Origin: Eimeria necatrix | Taxonomy: Eukaryota > Apicomplexa > Conoidasida > Eucoccidiorida > Eimeriidae | Reading direction: 5' to 3' | Length of the DNA stretch: 64,000 bases | Assembly (NCBI RefSeq): GCF_000499385.1 | Contig: NW_013651717.1 | Location: forward strand, 1 to 64,000 | Shown here: piece after piece, positions 25,391 to 37,206 of the stretch | Numbering within the stretch: the first letter of the stretch is position 1 | How the letters are laid out: each line of letters opens with the position of its first letter | Translations under genes and position numbers: made by a program | Notes under the pieces: generated by a model | What the model saw: the letters and a program-made list of their open reading frames with translations, nothing else | The model's database searches: none | What the model was told of the DNA's origin: nothing

Positions 25391-25892
25391 CTTCGAGTAA
25401 GTTAGACTAACACTCAGCGTAAGTGCTCCTCCCGGCAGTCAGTGGTGGACCTGACTACCGCAGTGTACTCACAACAAAAGCGCGTGAAAGAAAACAGATG
25501 ACCTAGACAAACTCAGCGGTGCGCTCTTCCACAGCGCCAACGGATTCCCAAAGCCACCGCTGCCACATGCGCAAGAAACCACAAGGGAAATCCGAGTCCG
25601 CTTGGACGTATATTGACCACAGTTATCCCCTAGAGCTAAACAACGAAGAGCAACGAACTGCGCAACAAGAATAAATCCGTCTGAACGTGGTTGCGAATAT
25701 GGGCTTCCCACAGAAGAAAACCCTCCGAAATAAGTTCAGCTCCGGAAGCCACCACAACCGCCGGTGTGACGGCGCCAACCGCACAATTCAACCAGTAAAT
25801 GAATACTAAGCGGAAGACCTCTACTCGTTGTCCTGGTCGATTTAAAGCACCGGAAAAAGCAGTTTTTAGGATGAACCAACTCCGCCTGGGAT

Positions 25893-26831
25893 TTGGCGCT
25901 ACACGACTCGGCCAACCATTTTTTGCAGAGCGAGCAGAGGCTCCGCAACTCCTCTTTCCCGACGTATGGGCACGTCGACGTCCCGCTAAACCGAGGAAGC
26001 AGTTACTTAATGGATGGCGCCACGGGGAGCTCCCTGAGGGCCAGATGCACGGCCGCCGGCCATCTTCCACCAGAAGACGCGAGCGAGAGTCACCAGCTGA
26101 AGCAAGCGATGTTGGCTCAGCAGGCTGGCTCCACTGTCGCCAACGACATCAGGTAAAGGCTAATGAAACCAAGAAGGCGATCCTTATCCTTCCCACTACT
26201 AAGTAGCAGGAGTTCGAAGACCGGCGCATAAGACGAGTACGTGGGCCACCAGGCAACGGCACAGGTGTCGCTCGAGATGGTAGGGAAAATACTCTCACAG
26301 CCAGCGCGCACGGTGTTGTCAAGCCAGTATAAGTGATACTTCTAGTTAAATCCGACACCTACTCGCGTGGATGCTTCAGCTACACCCCTCGTCAGCCGTA
26401 TCGGCGTGCGCGTTGCTCCCACGATGCGGGGAGGCCGCACCGGCCGATTGGAGCTGCTGTTCTTCTTCACAGATGATTGGAAAAGGTCCTCGTCGCTGCT
26501 GTTGCTTCTGCTGCTGCTGCAGCAAGGAGAGAGGGCACCCCGCCGTCCAAGCGACGCAGCCACTGAAGCTGCTGCTGTTAGGAAAGGACACGGAAGGCCC
26601 CGCATAGGAAGCCTACCTTTGCTTCTAGAGAGAGCCAAACGACTTCTCACCCAAAGGCGTAGAATGCCGGACTCTGCCAATGTCATTGTAGTCTCAGACG
26701 TCAAGGCTGCTGTTGCTGCTGCACCGCTGCTCGCTGCGGCTGGGGCGGCCAGCAGCGGCTTTTCTGCAGCTGTCGCGGCGTTAAATCTCTCGCTTCAGAA
26801 GCTTTTTGCATGTGCTAGCTCAACGCTCTAA
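25893..26831 (+). CDS. possible Ala/Leu-rich protein, strand and structure uncertain
   Basis: Plus-strand frame 25893-26156 ends at a good donor (CAG|GTAAAG) after a hydrophilic stretch (DASESHQLKQAMLAQQAGST). A downstream frame, 26367-26831, reads an Arg/Leu-rich segment and a final Ala-rich hydrophobic part (AAAPLLAAAGAASSGFSAAV). The phases of the two do not simply join. The minus strand is also open across 26704-26342 with a Ser/Arg-rich reading, because the CTG repeat is open on both strands. This is a weak candidate only. Confidence 0.22.
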
Positions 26832-29800
26832 ACGTTTGCACCAGCGTCTGCCTTGTCTTTTGGATTCTTATCACTCGACACCCTGCACTGCGGGTGCGTC
26901 ATCACAGGTGTCAGGCCAGCAGAAAGAGTCGACGAGAAACGCCTCAGTCGTAGACGCTTAGTAATGCCGGGTCGTTCATAAAAGTATTGGTCTTGAGTAC
27001 GATCTACTTCACGAATCCAGATGCTTCAGCAGTGGTTGCGGCAGTGTCACTTTCTCTAGTGGCGATCTATTGTTGCTGTTTGGTCCTAGTGTGGTTGGTA
27101 GTTAGTGCTTTTAACCTTCGCTGTAGCACTGGCGTAGGAGAATTCAGAGTGAGTCCTGCGTCTAGGGTTTCCTCTCTGTGCAGCAGTTCGTCTGGAAACG
27201 TACACAGTGCGGTTTCGTCGTTGGAGGGGCTGGCAGATAACAGTATGATGCCTGTGCTTAATGTTTGAGATTATTGAGAAGTTCGTTTCTTCTCTCAAGT
27301 GCTTTAGCTTGTCGTTCAGTGATCTCATTCTTCGGTGCCAAGGCCCATTTTGGGACTCCACTAGGACGTAGACATCACTACGTTCAGCACACCTGCAACA
27401 TGTGAGGAGCCTGGGCAACATATCGCAGAGATCCCTTCACTTTACAAGAAGCAAGGGTGGCCTCAGCTGTGAAGGCCGAGCTGCACGAAGACTCGAGGGC
27501 TACGAAGTGCCACAGAACGCCGAAACTAGCAGTTGCGCTGCGCTTCTTAATATAGCACGATATGTACACAGGCCGTGAATTACAAGCTGCAGCTGCTGTA
27601 GCTCAGCAATACGCAGAACCTTAGAAAAGTCTGGCGATAAGTGCATGCTCGATAGCATGAAGCAAATGATTGTTTCATGTATGACCTAACAACAATGACG
27701 GACAGAATACGTCAAGTTTTGGTAAGAGGGTTTTGTATTGTTAGATCATTAGATTCGCTTGTGCACTTCTTGCCTGTTATGCAGCAGGGAGCCACTGACC
27801 TTCCAAAGGCCCAACTGCTGCCTGTTTAGCTTTTCCTAGCTAGTGTGGTCTAGTGGAACATCATACTGATGACTGAAAACTTAAGAATGCAAGCATACAT
27901 GTTCGTGAGGGCTCATTCAGTCTGCTTTCCATTTGAACGGGTAGAAGCATTTACGAGCCTCCTTGGCTGGAGGGTTGGGAACTTTTCCTCTTTAAAAATA
28001 CGTCTCGTTTGAACGGGGCTATGCAGTGCTTTTGTACTTCTTTCCACTTATAAGCTGTCAGGAACCTGGTTCCTTTATCCAATTGAAAAAAACCCCAATG
28101 TTTTGCGCATTTCGAGGCCTATATGTGCCTGTACAAGATGTTTTTGAGCACATATATGCATACGTCTTAAAAGCAGTAGTTGTGTTTGTATGGTGGACCA
28201 TTTCAGTCGTTATATTTCATATGCTCAATGGGTCAGATCCCTAACGCAGTTGGTTAGTCTCTTCTACGAACATGCCTTCAAGAATTTTGAAGTGGGGTTA
28301 TACAACTTTGGTACAATCATGTCCCACTATGGTGTGCCTACCAAGGTTTGAAACCCCAATTCATAGCTTAAAGCGACCCAAAACATCATTTTTTCGATGT
28401 GAAGTTTGCAGCAGCTTTCGCTCTGTCTTTCTCTTTGTGTCTTATCTGACGAGTCTGGCCAGGTAGCAAAAACAGCTCCAGGAGTTGCCAAACTTCAGGT
28501 CCAAGCTACCATGTGTGGTCCGCCTTTTTCTCTCCTCCAGTCCTCTGTCGAGGGCCACTATGTGTAAGTGGCATTTATTCATTTGACCTTCGACTGTCCT
28601 GGGTAGCTATATCAATACATACTGGTCCTGCAACCCTCTGGACCAAGCAGGCATTATCTGCGTCTCTTGTGCCGTCTTGTTTTACCACTAATGTACGTTC
28701 TAGGACTTCCCTAACAAATTGGTCCATATTGAGCCATATCTGCGGAATTTGATAGTCGCTATAGCACATTATACCACAGTGGACTCTTCAGCAGAGAATG
28801 CGCATAAGTTACTGGTAGTTTTGGAGGAGCAGGAGTCTGATTCTATAAAAAGCAGTTTGACTCAACACCTAGGAAAATATGCGAAATGCTTGGGAGTAAA
28901 ATATAGGCAGATACGTTACATGTGGGACTACATTACGAATATCTAAACCCAGATTTGCTCGGTTGACCTTGCCGCCGGGCAAAGAGCAAACTGTAAGTAA
29001 TGCACAGCACTACAATGTAGTGCACGTATCTGTTTCAGTGCTATATACATCAGACTATTTGTTTGATGAGAAAACTACAAGTCACCATGAAACGGGGCCT
29101 AGTCCTCTGGCGGTTAGGCCCAATGTGCGATGAAGCGGGGTAAAAGGGTTCAGGATGGGGAGAGACACTGGCGCTGCAAAAAGCAGCACTGCCATGCAAG
29201 GACGGGGAAACACCCAGAAAAAAATGTATGTCATTGGAAAATGCGCCTAGTCCGAAGATGCTTGCTTCCTTTCAATGTATAGATGGTTTCTTTGGTGAGA
29301 ACCTCTACGTGTGCAGATACGTTTAAAACCACAGCACGATAAACATGAAGAAGCCAAGCTGCGCGCAATTCACTGCACTATATGCCGCAAGTTTAAATAC
29401 AACTGACGCGCGCTGGGAATAGTTGCCTTTTATATTCCTCCTGGTAAGGCTAGGTCCCTCAGGCGCAGCCTTCAAGTGCAGCGCTATCAAGAGGCCAATC
29501 TAGTTTTTACTTTTGAAATACGATTCGTTGGAGTAATGATTGAGGTGATCGCAGCGTGCTAGCAGTCGTGAAGAACAGGATGCAGGTGCCCGTAAGGAAC
29601 TCGAAGTTCGACTCTGAATGCGCTCCCCGAGCATACAGGCGTAGGCCTTTCCCCTTAGCCGAGTATGGAACAGATTACCTACTTGTCCTCCACCAATCCA
29701 ATGGTTGGACTCCTCGTCGTCGCTGCCCCCAACTCATTTCCCCTTTCTTTCTTGTACTCAGCTTTGTCGTGTGCAGTATCGTAGCATGTGTTTTGATGCG

Positions 29801-30273
29801 ATTCACTTTCGCCTTCGCCGTCGCTACGTTTAGCGCTGCCCTGCTTCTACCATCGCTGGTCTCCTGCCTCATTTGAGTCGTATCTCAGTTTGGTTCATCT
29901 CTTTCACCACGCAAGAGGCGCATTCGCTCCCTTTTTTTCTACATTTGTCCAATTTTTTCGTTGTAGTGCCTTTTCTTGGGTGCAAATATTTCGCACGTGC
30001 GAAAGTTTCAGACGTTGCTCGCAAACTCTTGGGTGCTACTGAGTAGCCTGGGCACCGGTAGAGAGCTCGAATCCTGCTCGTGAGGAAGCGGCATCACTGA
30101 AAGCTTTCTCAAGCGTTTGTTGAAGGGCGAAAGCACAGGATATCTCATGAAGCTCGACGGCAATGACGTTGTTGGGCGAGCCCATTTACGAAGTAGAGTG
30201 TCAGGCATGGACTCTTCCGTAGGGACCTCCTCATAGTTAAAGCGAAACAGTTTGGAGGAAAGCGTGAACGTCA
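26832..30273. other. gene-poor stretch
   Basis: Only short ORFs. The plus-strand frame 26987-27268 contains one hydrophobic helix but no other support. Nothing else is recognisable. Confidence 0.35.
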
Positions 30274-30777
30274 TTAACACTCCTGGAACTTCTCTTTCAA
30301 GTTGGCATCGCGCAGAAAGTTGAGGGGAACACTGTACTGCACAGGCACAACAATAGGGCTTGCTGGTGACCCATAGAAGATAGAGCTGGCGACCTACAAG
30401 GGGTCAAAACACTGAACGAGGACAGGACCCTCTTATTGGAATCGAAGTAAGGCAATTTGTCGGCGAATTAGCATGCATACACTAGACTTGCCTGTAAATA
30501 CCTGGAGATTGGGGCTGGCGATAGCGCCGGCACCGGTGCAATGGGGCAACCCTGGGGTCCCCCCAGCAGCTCCCTGTGCGTGTACTCCTCCACGGGGTAG
30601 AAGTTGTACCAGTAAACAGCGCCTATCGAGAAGCAGCCGCCCACCATGTTGCCCAGGAAAGTGGGAACGAAGTTCTGAACAACAACAGAGCCCACTAAGG
30701 CCTCGCAGCCCATCATCAGCGTCAGCTGCAAAGTGTAGAAGTTCGGTATGAGGCGCTCGTAGCCCGCCAAGCAGAAG
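30274..30777 (-). pseudogene. C-terminal fragment of a formate/nitrite (lactate) transporter, probable truncated gene
   Basis: Two exons in phase, 30777-30502 and 30385-30274, read the last part of a formate-nitrite transporter. These channels are pentameric membrane proteins exporting lactate/H+ in apicomplexans. Seen: the pore-region stretch GYERLIPNFYTLQL, two hydrophobic helices, and NFVPTFLGNMVGGCFSIGAV followed by YWYNFYP, then a cytosolic tail ending FQEC and a TAA. The upstream exons with the family's N-terminal pore segments (AGAxxGF, GAELFTGN) are not found in the next 6 kb on this strand. The piece therefore looks truncated, unless a very long intron intervenes. Part of its last exon is repeated elsewhere, in inverted orientation at 30831-30890 and decayed at 60.4-60.7 kb. 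Confidence 0.6.
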
Positions 30778-30830
30778 CTGACGATGGGAAACCACAGACA
30801 AAATTTTGCTCGCGGGGTCGTCGCAGCCCA

Positions 30831-30890
30831 CTAGCTAGCTATCTTCTTTAGGACACCAGCAAGCCCTATTGCAGTGGCTGTGCACTACAC
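30831..30890 (+). repeat. inverted copy of the transporter's last-exon sequence
   Basis: The plus strand here reads AGCTATCTTCTTTAGGACAC, then CAGCAAGCCCTATTG and TGTGCACTAC. This closely matches the minus-strand sequence at the start of the transporter's last exon (about 30390-30333). The two copies face each other about 450 bases apart. Frame and key residues are not kept, so this is a decayed duplicate or part of a dispersed repeat. Confidence 0.6.
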
Positions 30891-31879
30891 CTCCTCCCCA
30901 CAGGGCCTCGGAGGCGAGAACCCCGAGTGGGGGGTGATTTTCAAGAGAACAGATTTTGAAAAACTATAATAACTGTATTTCGTGATATTTGGACTACTGT
31001 TTCAAGGAAATGCGCCGAAGGTACACCTTTATCATAGGCCCCTACTCGTGGGGTAGGTAGCAGCGTAGTCGCAGCAGTAGCTCCTGTGCACTACAAACAT
31101 AGTCTCAACAGCGTAGACCAGCAGTTCTCCTGTGATCTGCCGCCTCCTCATGTAAGCAGCAAGGCTCTGTGCTTTTCTAGATTTTGAATCAGAGTCATAC
31201 GCGTTAGGCAGCCGTGGCTTTGCACTGCCTTGTGTCCGTCACATGCACGGTTTCCTCAGCAGTGCACTTCGCCAGAAGCCAGTCCCAACCCCGTCGCTAG
31301 GCGCCTCTACGGCCCCACACTGAAGTTTTCTTGGCGGTGAGGCGCACAAGGCTGCCTTCTCGAGCTTGTACAGGATGGCCGTACTGAATGCGTCTTTTGC
31401 TCTTGATTCTCGGATTTCCCTTGTTCAAAGAATTTATGCTCCGTTCGTTTTAGCCTCTGTAGCTGATTAGATGCAGACAAGCATTTACGGCAGATGATTC
31501 GCTTGACCAGGGGTCCGGCTTCATCCCCTGGTGCGTGCCCGCACCGCACCGCCCTGTAGGAGGGCTGGTCCGTATGTCCGGAAGTCCCATCAGTAACGCA
31601 GCACTAGTCCCAATTGGGCATGTGAGGAGCAGGCTTTCAGATGTAATGTGCTAATTAAGGACAAAGTGGGGAGCTAGGAGTGATATCAAGGCGCCAATGT
31701 GGACGCCGATGTGATTCGCGTGTCTGTGATGATAACGCCACTTGTGAGGAAGAGCTTGTGTGCGAGGACGAGACATAGCGTAGCGTGGTTTACAAGGTAA
31801 AAGATGACTTAGAAATCCAGTGAAGGCGAAGAGTTGCAGTACGTTCACATGGAACTGGCGGCAGAGGAAGGAGCCACCT

Positions 31880-32330
31880 GCAGGTATCTATGTGTGGTGC
31901 ATAGGCACTGCAGTGGTTCCCCATTGAGCCTATAGTGAGCCTAACTGAACTATTCCATGGAACAAATACGACATAATGTCCACATAATGTCGTATTAGTG
32001 TTAAGTCAGATCAATTCAGCAAGAGATAGAGCCAACCACCTATGAGCGCTAACCGGCTAGGAACGCCAACTGACTAGGAGAACCAACCACTTACCAAGGT
32101 TTTGGGGTTCGCTGAGTTGCTCAGACACCGACCCACCTTAGGGGTTCAGAGTCAGAGAGCAGATATTTCATAGTCCTCTTTCCATAGAAAATGGGACTCG
32201 AAACATGGCTTGAGGTTAATTATATAGGCTTAAAGAGTCTTCGCGCGATTCGTCGGGATGCTCCTGGCAGAGAACCATCTAGGGCCCTACGCAGTGGCAG
32301 CAGTGAGTGCGCGCGCACACTACATTATGC
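31880..32330 (+). repeat. dispersed repeat, copy A
   Basis: Shares ordered landmarks with 33670-34070: GTGCA-AGGCACT, ATAGTG-GCCT, CTATTCCATGGAA, AAGTCAGA-CAA, GAGCCAACC, CGGCTA, then GCAGAGAA and GTAGTGGCAGCA-TGAGT-CGC. Similarity is patchy with indels, as in an old transposon or duplicated segment. Confidence 0.5.
31965..31996. repeat. perfect inverted repeat, 15-base arms
   Basis: AATACGACATAATGT (31965-31979), spacer CC, and ACATAATGTCGTATT (31982-31996) are exact reverse complements. It lies inside repeat copy A and is absent at the corresponding place in copy B, so it may be a later insertion or rearrangement scar. Confidence 0.85.
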
Positions 32331-32638
32331 CCAGCTTGACTCCTCCGTGTGTCTAGCGTTGTGGCTCTGTATGTTCGTACCTAACAACACTCACTAAACA
32401 CACCGTTTAAACATCAAAGGGGTTCAAACATCATTATTATAGTTCTCTTTTTCGAAGGGATATGTTTGTTTGCTCCTAAATATTTCTCTTTCCCTGAGTG
32501 ACCGCCTTGATGAGCGCTGCAGCTTCAGTGGCTCACGCCAGCCCGAAGTCCCAGGTCAAGCTGCATGTAGAGCATATTGGGCCTGGTCGCCTTTGGGCTA
32601 AGCTTCTGAATGATTCTAGTCCTTGCGACAGTCCGCAC

Positions 32639-32700
32639 AATTCTAATTACACGACCCTGGAGGCCATTTCTGAGCTGCACTGTAGCAATGGTAGGATAGA
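32639..32700 (+). repeat. dispersed repeat family 2, copy 1
   Basis: Core CCCTGGAGGCCATTTCTGAG followed by CTGCACTGTAG. Related sequences occur at 55611-55660 (minus), 57266-57300 (plus) and 59693-59740 (plus), always preceded by an ATTCTRAATTAY-like stretch. Confidence 0.55.
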
Positions 32701-33669
32701 GTCGAGTATTCAAGCTCTAGCGGCCATTCCTCCGTCGACTCTAGCACTCGGGCCTGAAAGCGCTGCTTCAACGAAAAGACCAGAAGCAACATAGTACTGA
32801 CTGTATTCGCCAGCCGCTTCCGACAAATGGGGGCTGAAGCTTTCGCCTTTGTTTGGATTCGTCAATGCTTTCGGAACTGAATTACAGCGTACCCAGCCTG
32901 TTCTCGGACAGTAACGTGTAGCACTATAATGCTCCACCAGTACCACCCCGTAAGGTTTCAACTTTTATTATCTCACACATAAAGCATTATTAAAATATTT
33001 GTAGCTCGAAAAACCTGGCTGTCTTCGCAGATGTAGCCTAGGGTGTTTAGTTGGAAAGCCAGGGATTTAGGCTAGCTGTGTCACCAGTACAGCCTGCTGC
33101 ACCGGCGACAGAGCTAGCCCACACCGAAGGACACCGAAGGACTCGGGGAGGCCAGAACAGAAACAGACGTGAATCATTTGCTTTTAAGGGTGTATTCGGG
33201 CTCCTTTGATCTTCCTGGATCCATTACCTATCCACCCAGAAGGGAACCACGCAGGAGTGAGGCGAGGCCGCGCTCACCAGACAAACCACAGCGCTCTGCC
33301 AAAGGTTCGAGAAAGCCAACACAAGCCCATTAAAGTAGTTCGCTGCATCTTGGTCCTGCACGATTTTTCATTCTAAGTCGAACAATGCGAGGGGTGCTGC
33401 CACCACGCATCACATCACTGATGTCATAGTACGCCAGTGATGCCTTTGCTGATGCGCTGCACAACTAATTGGGTGGCTTTTACACCGACGCCTATAAATC
33501 TGGCTGTCCTCATTGGCAAACTGCTGGATATAGTGGTATTCCTACTCAGAAGAAACGAGGTGTGACAATGAAAAGCCTACAGCTGCTCGCAAATGCCCCA
33601 GGCGAAGCGTCTTCAGAAGTACCGCAAGCAGCGGAGCCTAATACTGGTCTAGGTATTGTGCTGTGCGAA

Positions 33670-34070
33670 AAGAGAAGTGCAGTGCACAGGCACTATATTG
33701 GTTGTCCCAGCGAAATTATAGTGGCCTACTCCATGGAAAGGACACGAAATCATGTAATATTGATATTAAATCAGACAAATTAGGCGAGAAAGAGGGCCAA
33801 CCGGCTACGAGTTCCACCCAGAGCTGTGGAGCAAACTGAGTTGCGGACGTGTCATCCCAAGTTAGTGGGTCACAGTTATGAGGAAGCTCTTTTGCGGCTT
33901 TCCTTTCATGGATCAGAAGGGGACTCACACATGATTAATGACTAAATGTGTGGATTAAGGGAGGCTCCTTATGGAGTGTCCGGATGCATCTCGCAGAGAA
34001 ACACTCAGGCCTTTTGCGTAGTGGCAGCACTGAGTCCGCTTACGCACTAGAAGAAGCCCGTATGCGCTAG
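33670..34070 (+). repeat. dispersed repeat, copy B
   Basis: Diverged partner of 31880-32330 in the same orientation about 1.8 kb away. It carries GTGCACAGGCACT, ACTCCATGGAA, AAATCAGACAAATTAGG, GGGCCAACCGGCTA, GCAGAGAAACACTCAGG and GCGTAGTGGCAGCACTGAGT in the same order. It shows no coding capacity. Confidence 0.5.
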
Positions 34071-37000
34071 AGCCTTAGCTTTTCTATCGGACGGTTCACG
34101 GGATGTTACTCTGGTGAAGTGGCTGGAGTCTGCACGACCGGGCCACTTTTTTTCAATAGCACTTTCCCTTAGGATAAGTAGCATTGATCAAGCAAAATGA
34201 GATAGTTTTCCTTTTCTCATGCCTTCGCAAGTCCGTTTGTCGCGGGTGTGAGCGGAAGACGCGGTGCACGATATTTCTACTAAACGATTAGTCTTTGTTA
34301 AATTGTGCCTACAGTGCTTGCAGTCCGCAGTGGTCTCTTGTACTAAATATGCCATGAAAGCTTGTATTCAGTGCCGCAGCAAAGGCAGAAAGGGCATGAA
34401 GGATATTCCGAGGAATCATGTTTCATAAAAAAGATGCTGGGAGAGTGTTTCTTGCCCACTGAGCTACATGGGCTCCTGGGTATAAGTGTTCGTTGTGAAA
34501 CCGTCATAGTGGCGGTTGCCGAGCTTTTCACCCGCTGCGCCGGATTCATGCCGACCATTCCTTTCAAATATCATTTTCTGAAGACTCCTAGATGCCAATG
34601 CAGCGCATAGTTGCTCCAAGGCGAAGCTTACGTCGTCTCGTTTGAAGAGACCAGACAGCACATGGCTTCACAGATCCTGTGGACGTTCTGCGCACACATA
34701 AAAATTAGAAACGTATGTAGGTGAGTTTAGAAACCTCAGGGTCTATAGGAGATAGCTTCACGTGAAGCTGTTTAGTAGATAAGGGGAGAATTCCATAGAG
34801 GCCACAGGTTCTTGTGGTGATGCGTGCCTACAGCCTCTTCTCCTTTACAAGTACTTGCACACGTGTTTTCTCTGGAAACGGAGGCAAGCCTTCGTAGATA
34901 CACGGCGAAGTGGTGATGGACTAAACTATAAGCAAAAGGGGGACTTCAACTTAGCTGACGCTCAAAGATGCTGTAACAGAAGCACTGAGAACAAAAAATG
35001 ATTAGCAGGCACCAACTGACGGGGAAGTTAGCAGTGCAGTAGAAACTCCAGTTGCTATGCAAGAAGCATTTCATAAGCTATACTAATATCTCGCCGAGGT
35101 GATGACGCGTTTTGCTTGGCAGCGGATACGAAGAGCGCTTTGAGAATGATTCTAAATATCTTGTACAAGACTTCCGTGGAGGCTTTTTGACTTTGTAATT
35201 CGAGATGAGCGTGAGGTCTCAGATCCCCCAGAGCTTACAGCAGCATGAGCTCGAATTTGTGGAACTGGTGATGTCTGCACCTTCACGCCCAACGAATGCT
35301 ACGACTAAATGCGGTGGGTTAGACAACAAATTGGATAGCCAGAAAATTGAGATGTTCGGTTAACTAGGATTTTAGTCGGGGAAACAACCTGCTAGAGCTG
35401 CTCCCAATAAACTACAATAATTGGCGAATAGCTTCTGCTTAAAAATCAGATAAGTAGCAGACTCGAAAAATGCACGAACGGTGGCGCTGAATACAGGCTG
35501 TCCGGACGGCTCTCACACAAACTGTAGGCATCCCTTGGAACTGAGCCTGGAAGGCTCTTAGGCATGGGCGCCTGCCCAGGTGGAAAAAGTAGATGTTTTG
35601 TGGGCACGAAAGTGTATCTGAACTTTGGCTTTTCCCCCAGTATCAGAACCTAATGCTACTAGATATCCAGTACTCCACGAGGATGCAGACATACAAGGAC
35701 ACTCCGTTGCCCTTACCATCACAGCTGGAGCTGGGCGCCTGGATAAAAGGAACTCAATACTCGCTTTTTTCCAACTTACCACAGGTCTTCAACTCTACGA
35801 TTTCATTCTGCCGGCAGCGCTACCTAGTCTCCACTTCTAGTGCACAGGACCTATGAAGCTCAAAATTGCGCAACGGGGCCCAACAAACTCGTTTGGGCAG
35901 TCTATCGCATACTAATGTCCTAGGTGGCTCTCCTTTCTCGGCATATACTCAACGCAAGGGGCTGCCAATGTGAGATTCAGCACCATGCCGCTGCAGGATA
36001 ATGGCGCTGAGGCTCGCATGTGTGCTGCCGTAAATTCACTGCATGCTCCCACACTGCACAGTTGCAAGTTATATTCTTAGAAGCAGGGCGCACGAGAGGA
36101 GCCTATAGCGTTTATGGATCTTTTCAGCACATACTGTTCTTCTAGAAAACGAGCCTTCCTGTCTGCAGCTGGTGCTTGGCTACAACGACACTAAAACACA
36201 ACGGGCAATGAAACGTATTATTTCTTATCATCCAGAAGCAAGCATAAATCGTAGTAGTTTTGCATATGTTCGGAAGAAGCAACTCGGGAGGCTCCACCTC
36301 GACGACATCCCTAGCCACGAGCCAGCCCCCGTTTCAGTCGGTGGTGCACACTAACGCGTTTACAGGGAAATGGAAGAGTTTGGCGTCCAGTTCTCTTTTT
36401 ATATTAAGACAACGCTTTATTAATTCTGAGTTATTCATGAGCAGAGCTTAATTTCTCCCTTGTTTGTGCGCGGAATGTAGTTGCCAGCTCAGCGCTCGTC
36501 ACTCGGCATGACATCGCTGGCCAGCAGACCTCGAGCAAGACCAGCCGCGTGCTAGTACAACGCATTTCAGAGCCTTCGTTGCAATTCTAGGTATACATTT
36601 TTGCAGATGACGACGAACACACTCATCTAATCGCCGAACGAAGCTAGCTGCTGCCCATTTCTCTTCCAGAGGACGGTGGACCACTAGCCACAAACAACGT
36701 TTAGTACTGAGATTACTGTCGGTAACCCGAGACACCTTGAATACCTTGTGGCTAGCAAAATATCACAGTCAACGGCGGCAGCAGCTTCTCTAGCCCGGTG
36801 GCAGGGGGGACAGGAAGACGGCTCGGTGATCTCTGCGATTTTAGATATCGGCACGCTGTATATTGCTGTCAACACGAGCCAATTTGCGAGGTAGACAAAT
36901 TGCTGAAGACTGCTCTTTAACATAGAGTGTGGGCGCATGCTGGCTACTTCGGTGGAGCTTCAGCAGAAGGTCAACGCAGCGGTAGCACTGGGCGCTGCAG

Positions 37001-37206
37001 AAATTCAGGGTTGTTTTTGCTTTGGACCTAGAGCGCATTATAACGGCGGTTACCAAGCACTAACTGTGAATTTGCAAGTACAGCTATAGTAGCAGTAGCC
37101 ACTCCCTTGGCGCTGTGCTGAAGGTCAGTAGCGGTTGGAGGGCTGCATAAAAAGCTGCCGCTTTGCTTCTGTTAATTCCACCTTAAAGTAATCTTCTTGA
37201 GGGGAG

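Larger units (their letters stand above)
30891..37206. other. 6.3 kb gene-free stretch with degenerate repeats
   Basis: No ORF with motif support and no exon chains on either strand. It contains two diverged copies of one repeat (about 31880-32330 and 33670-34070), a perfect 15-base palindrome (31965-31996) and one copy of a second dispersed repeat (32639-32700). The short doublet ACACCGAAGG at about 33120 is trivial. Confidence 0.45.
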
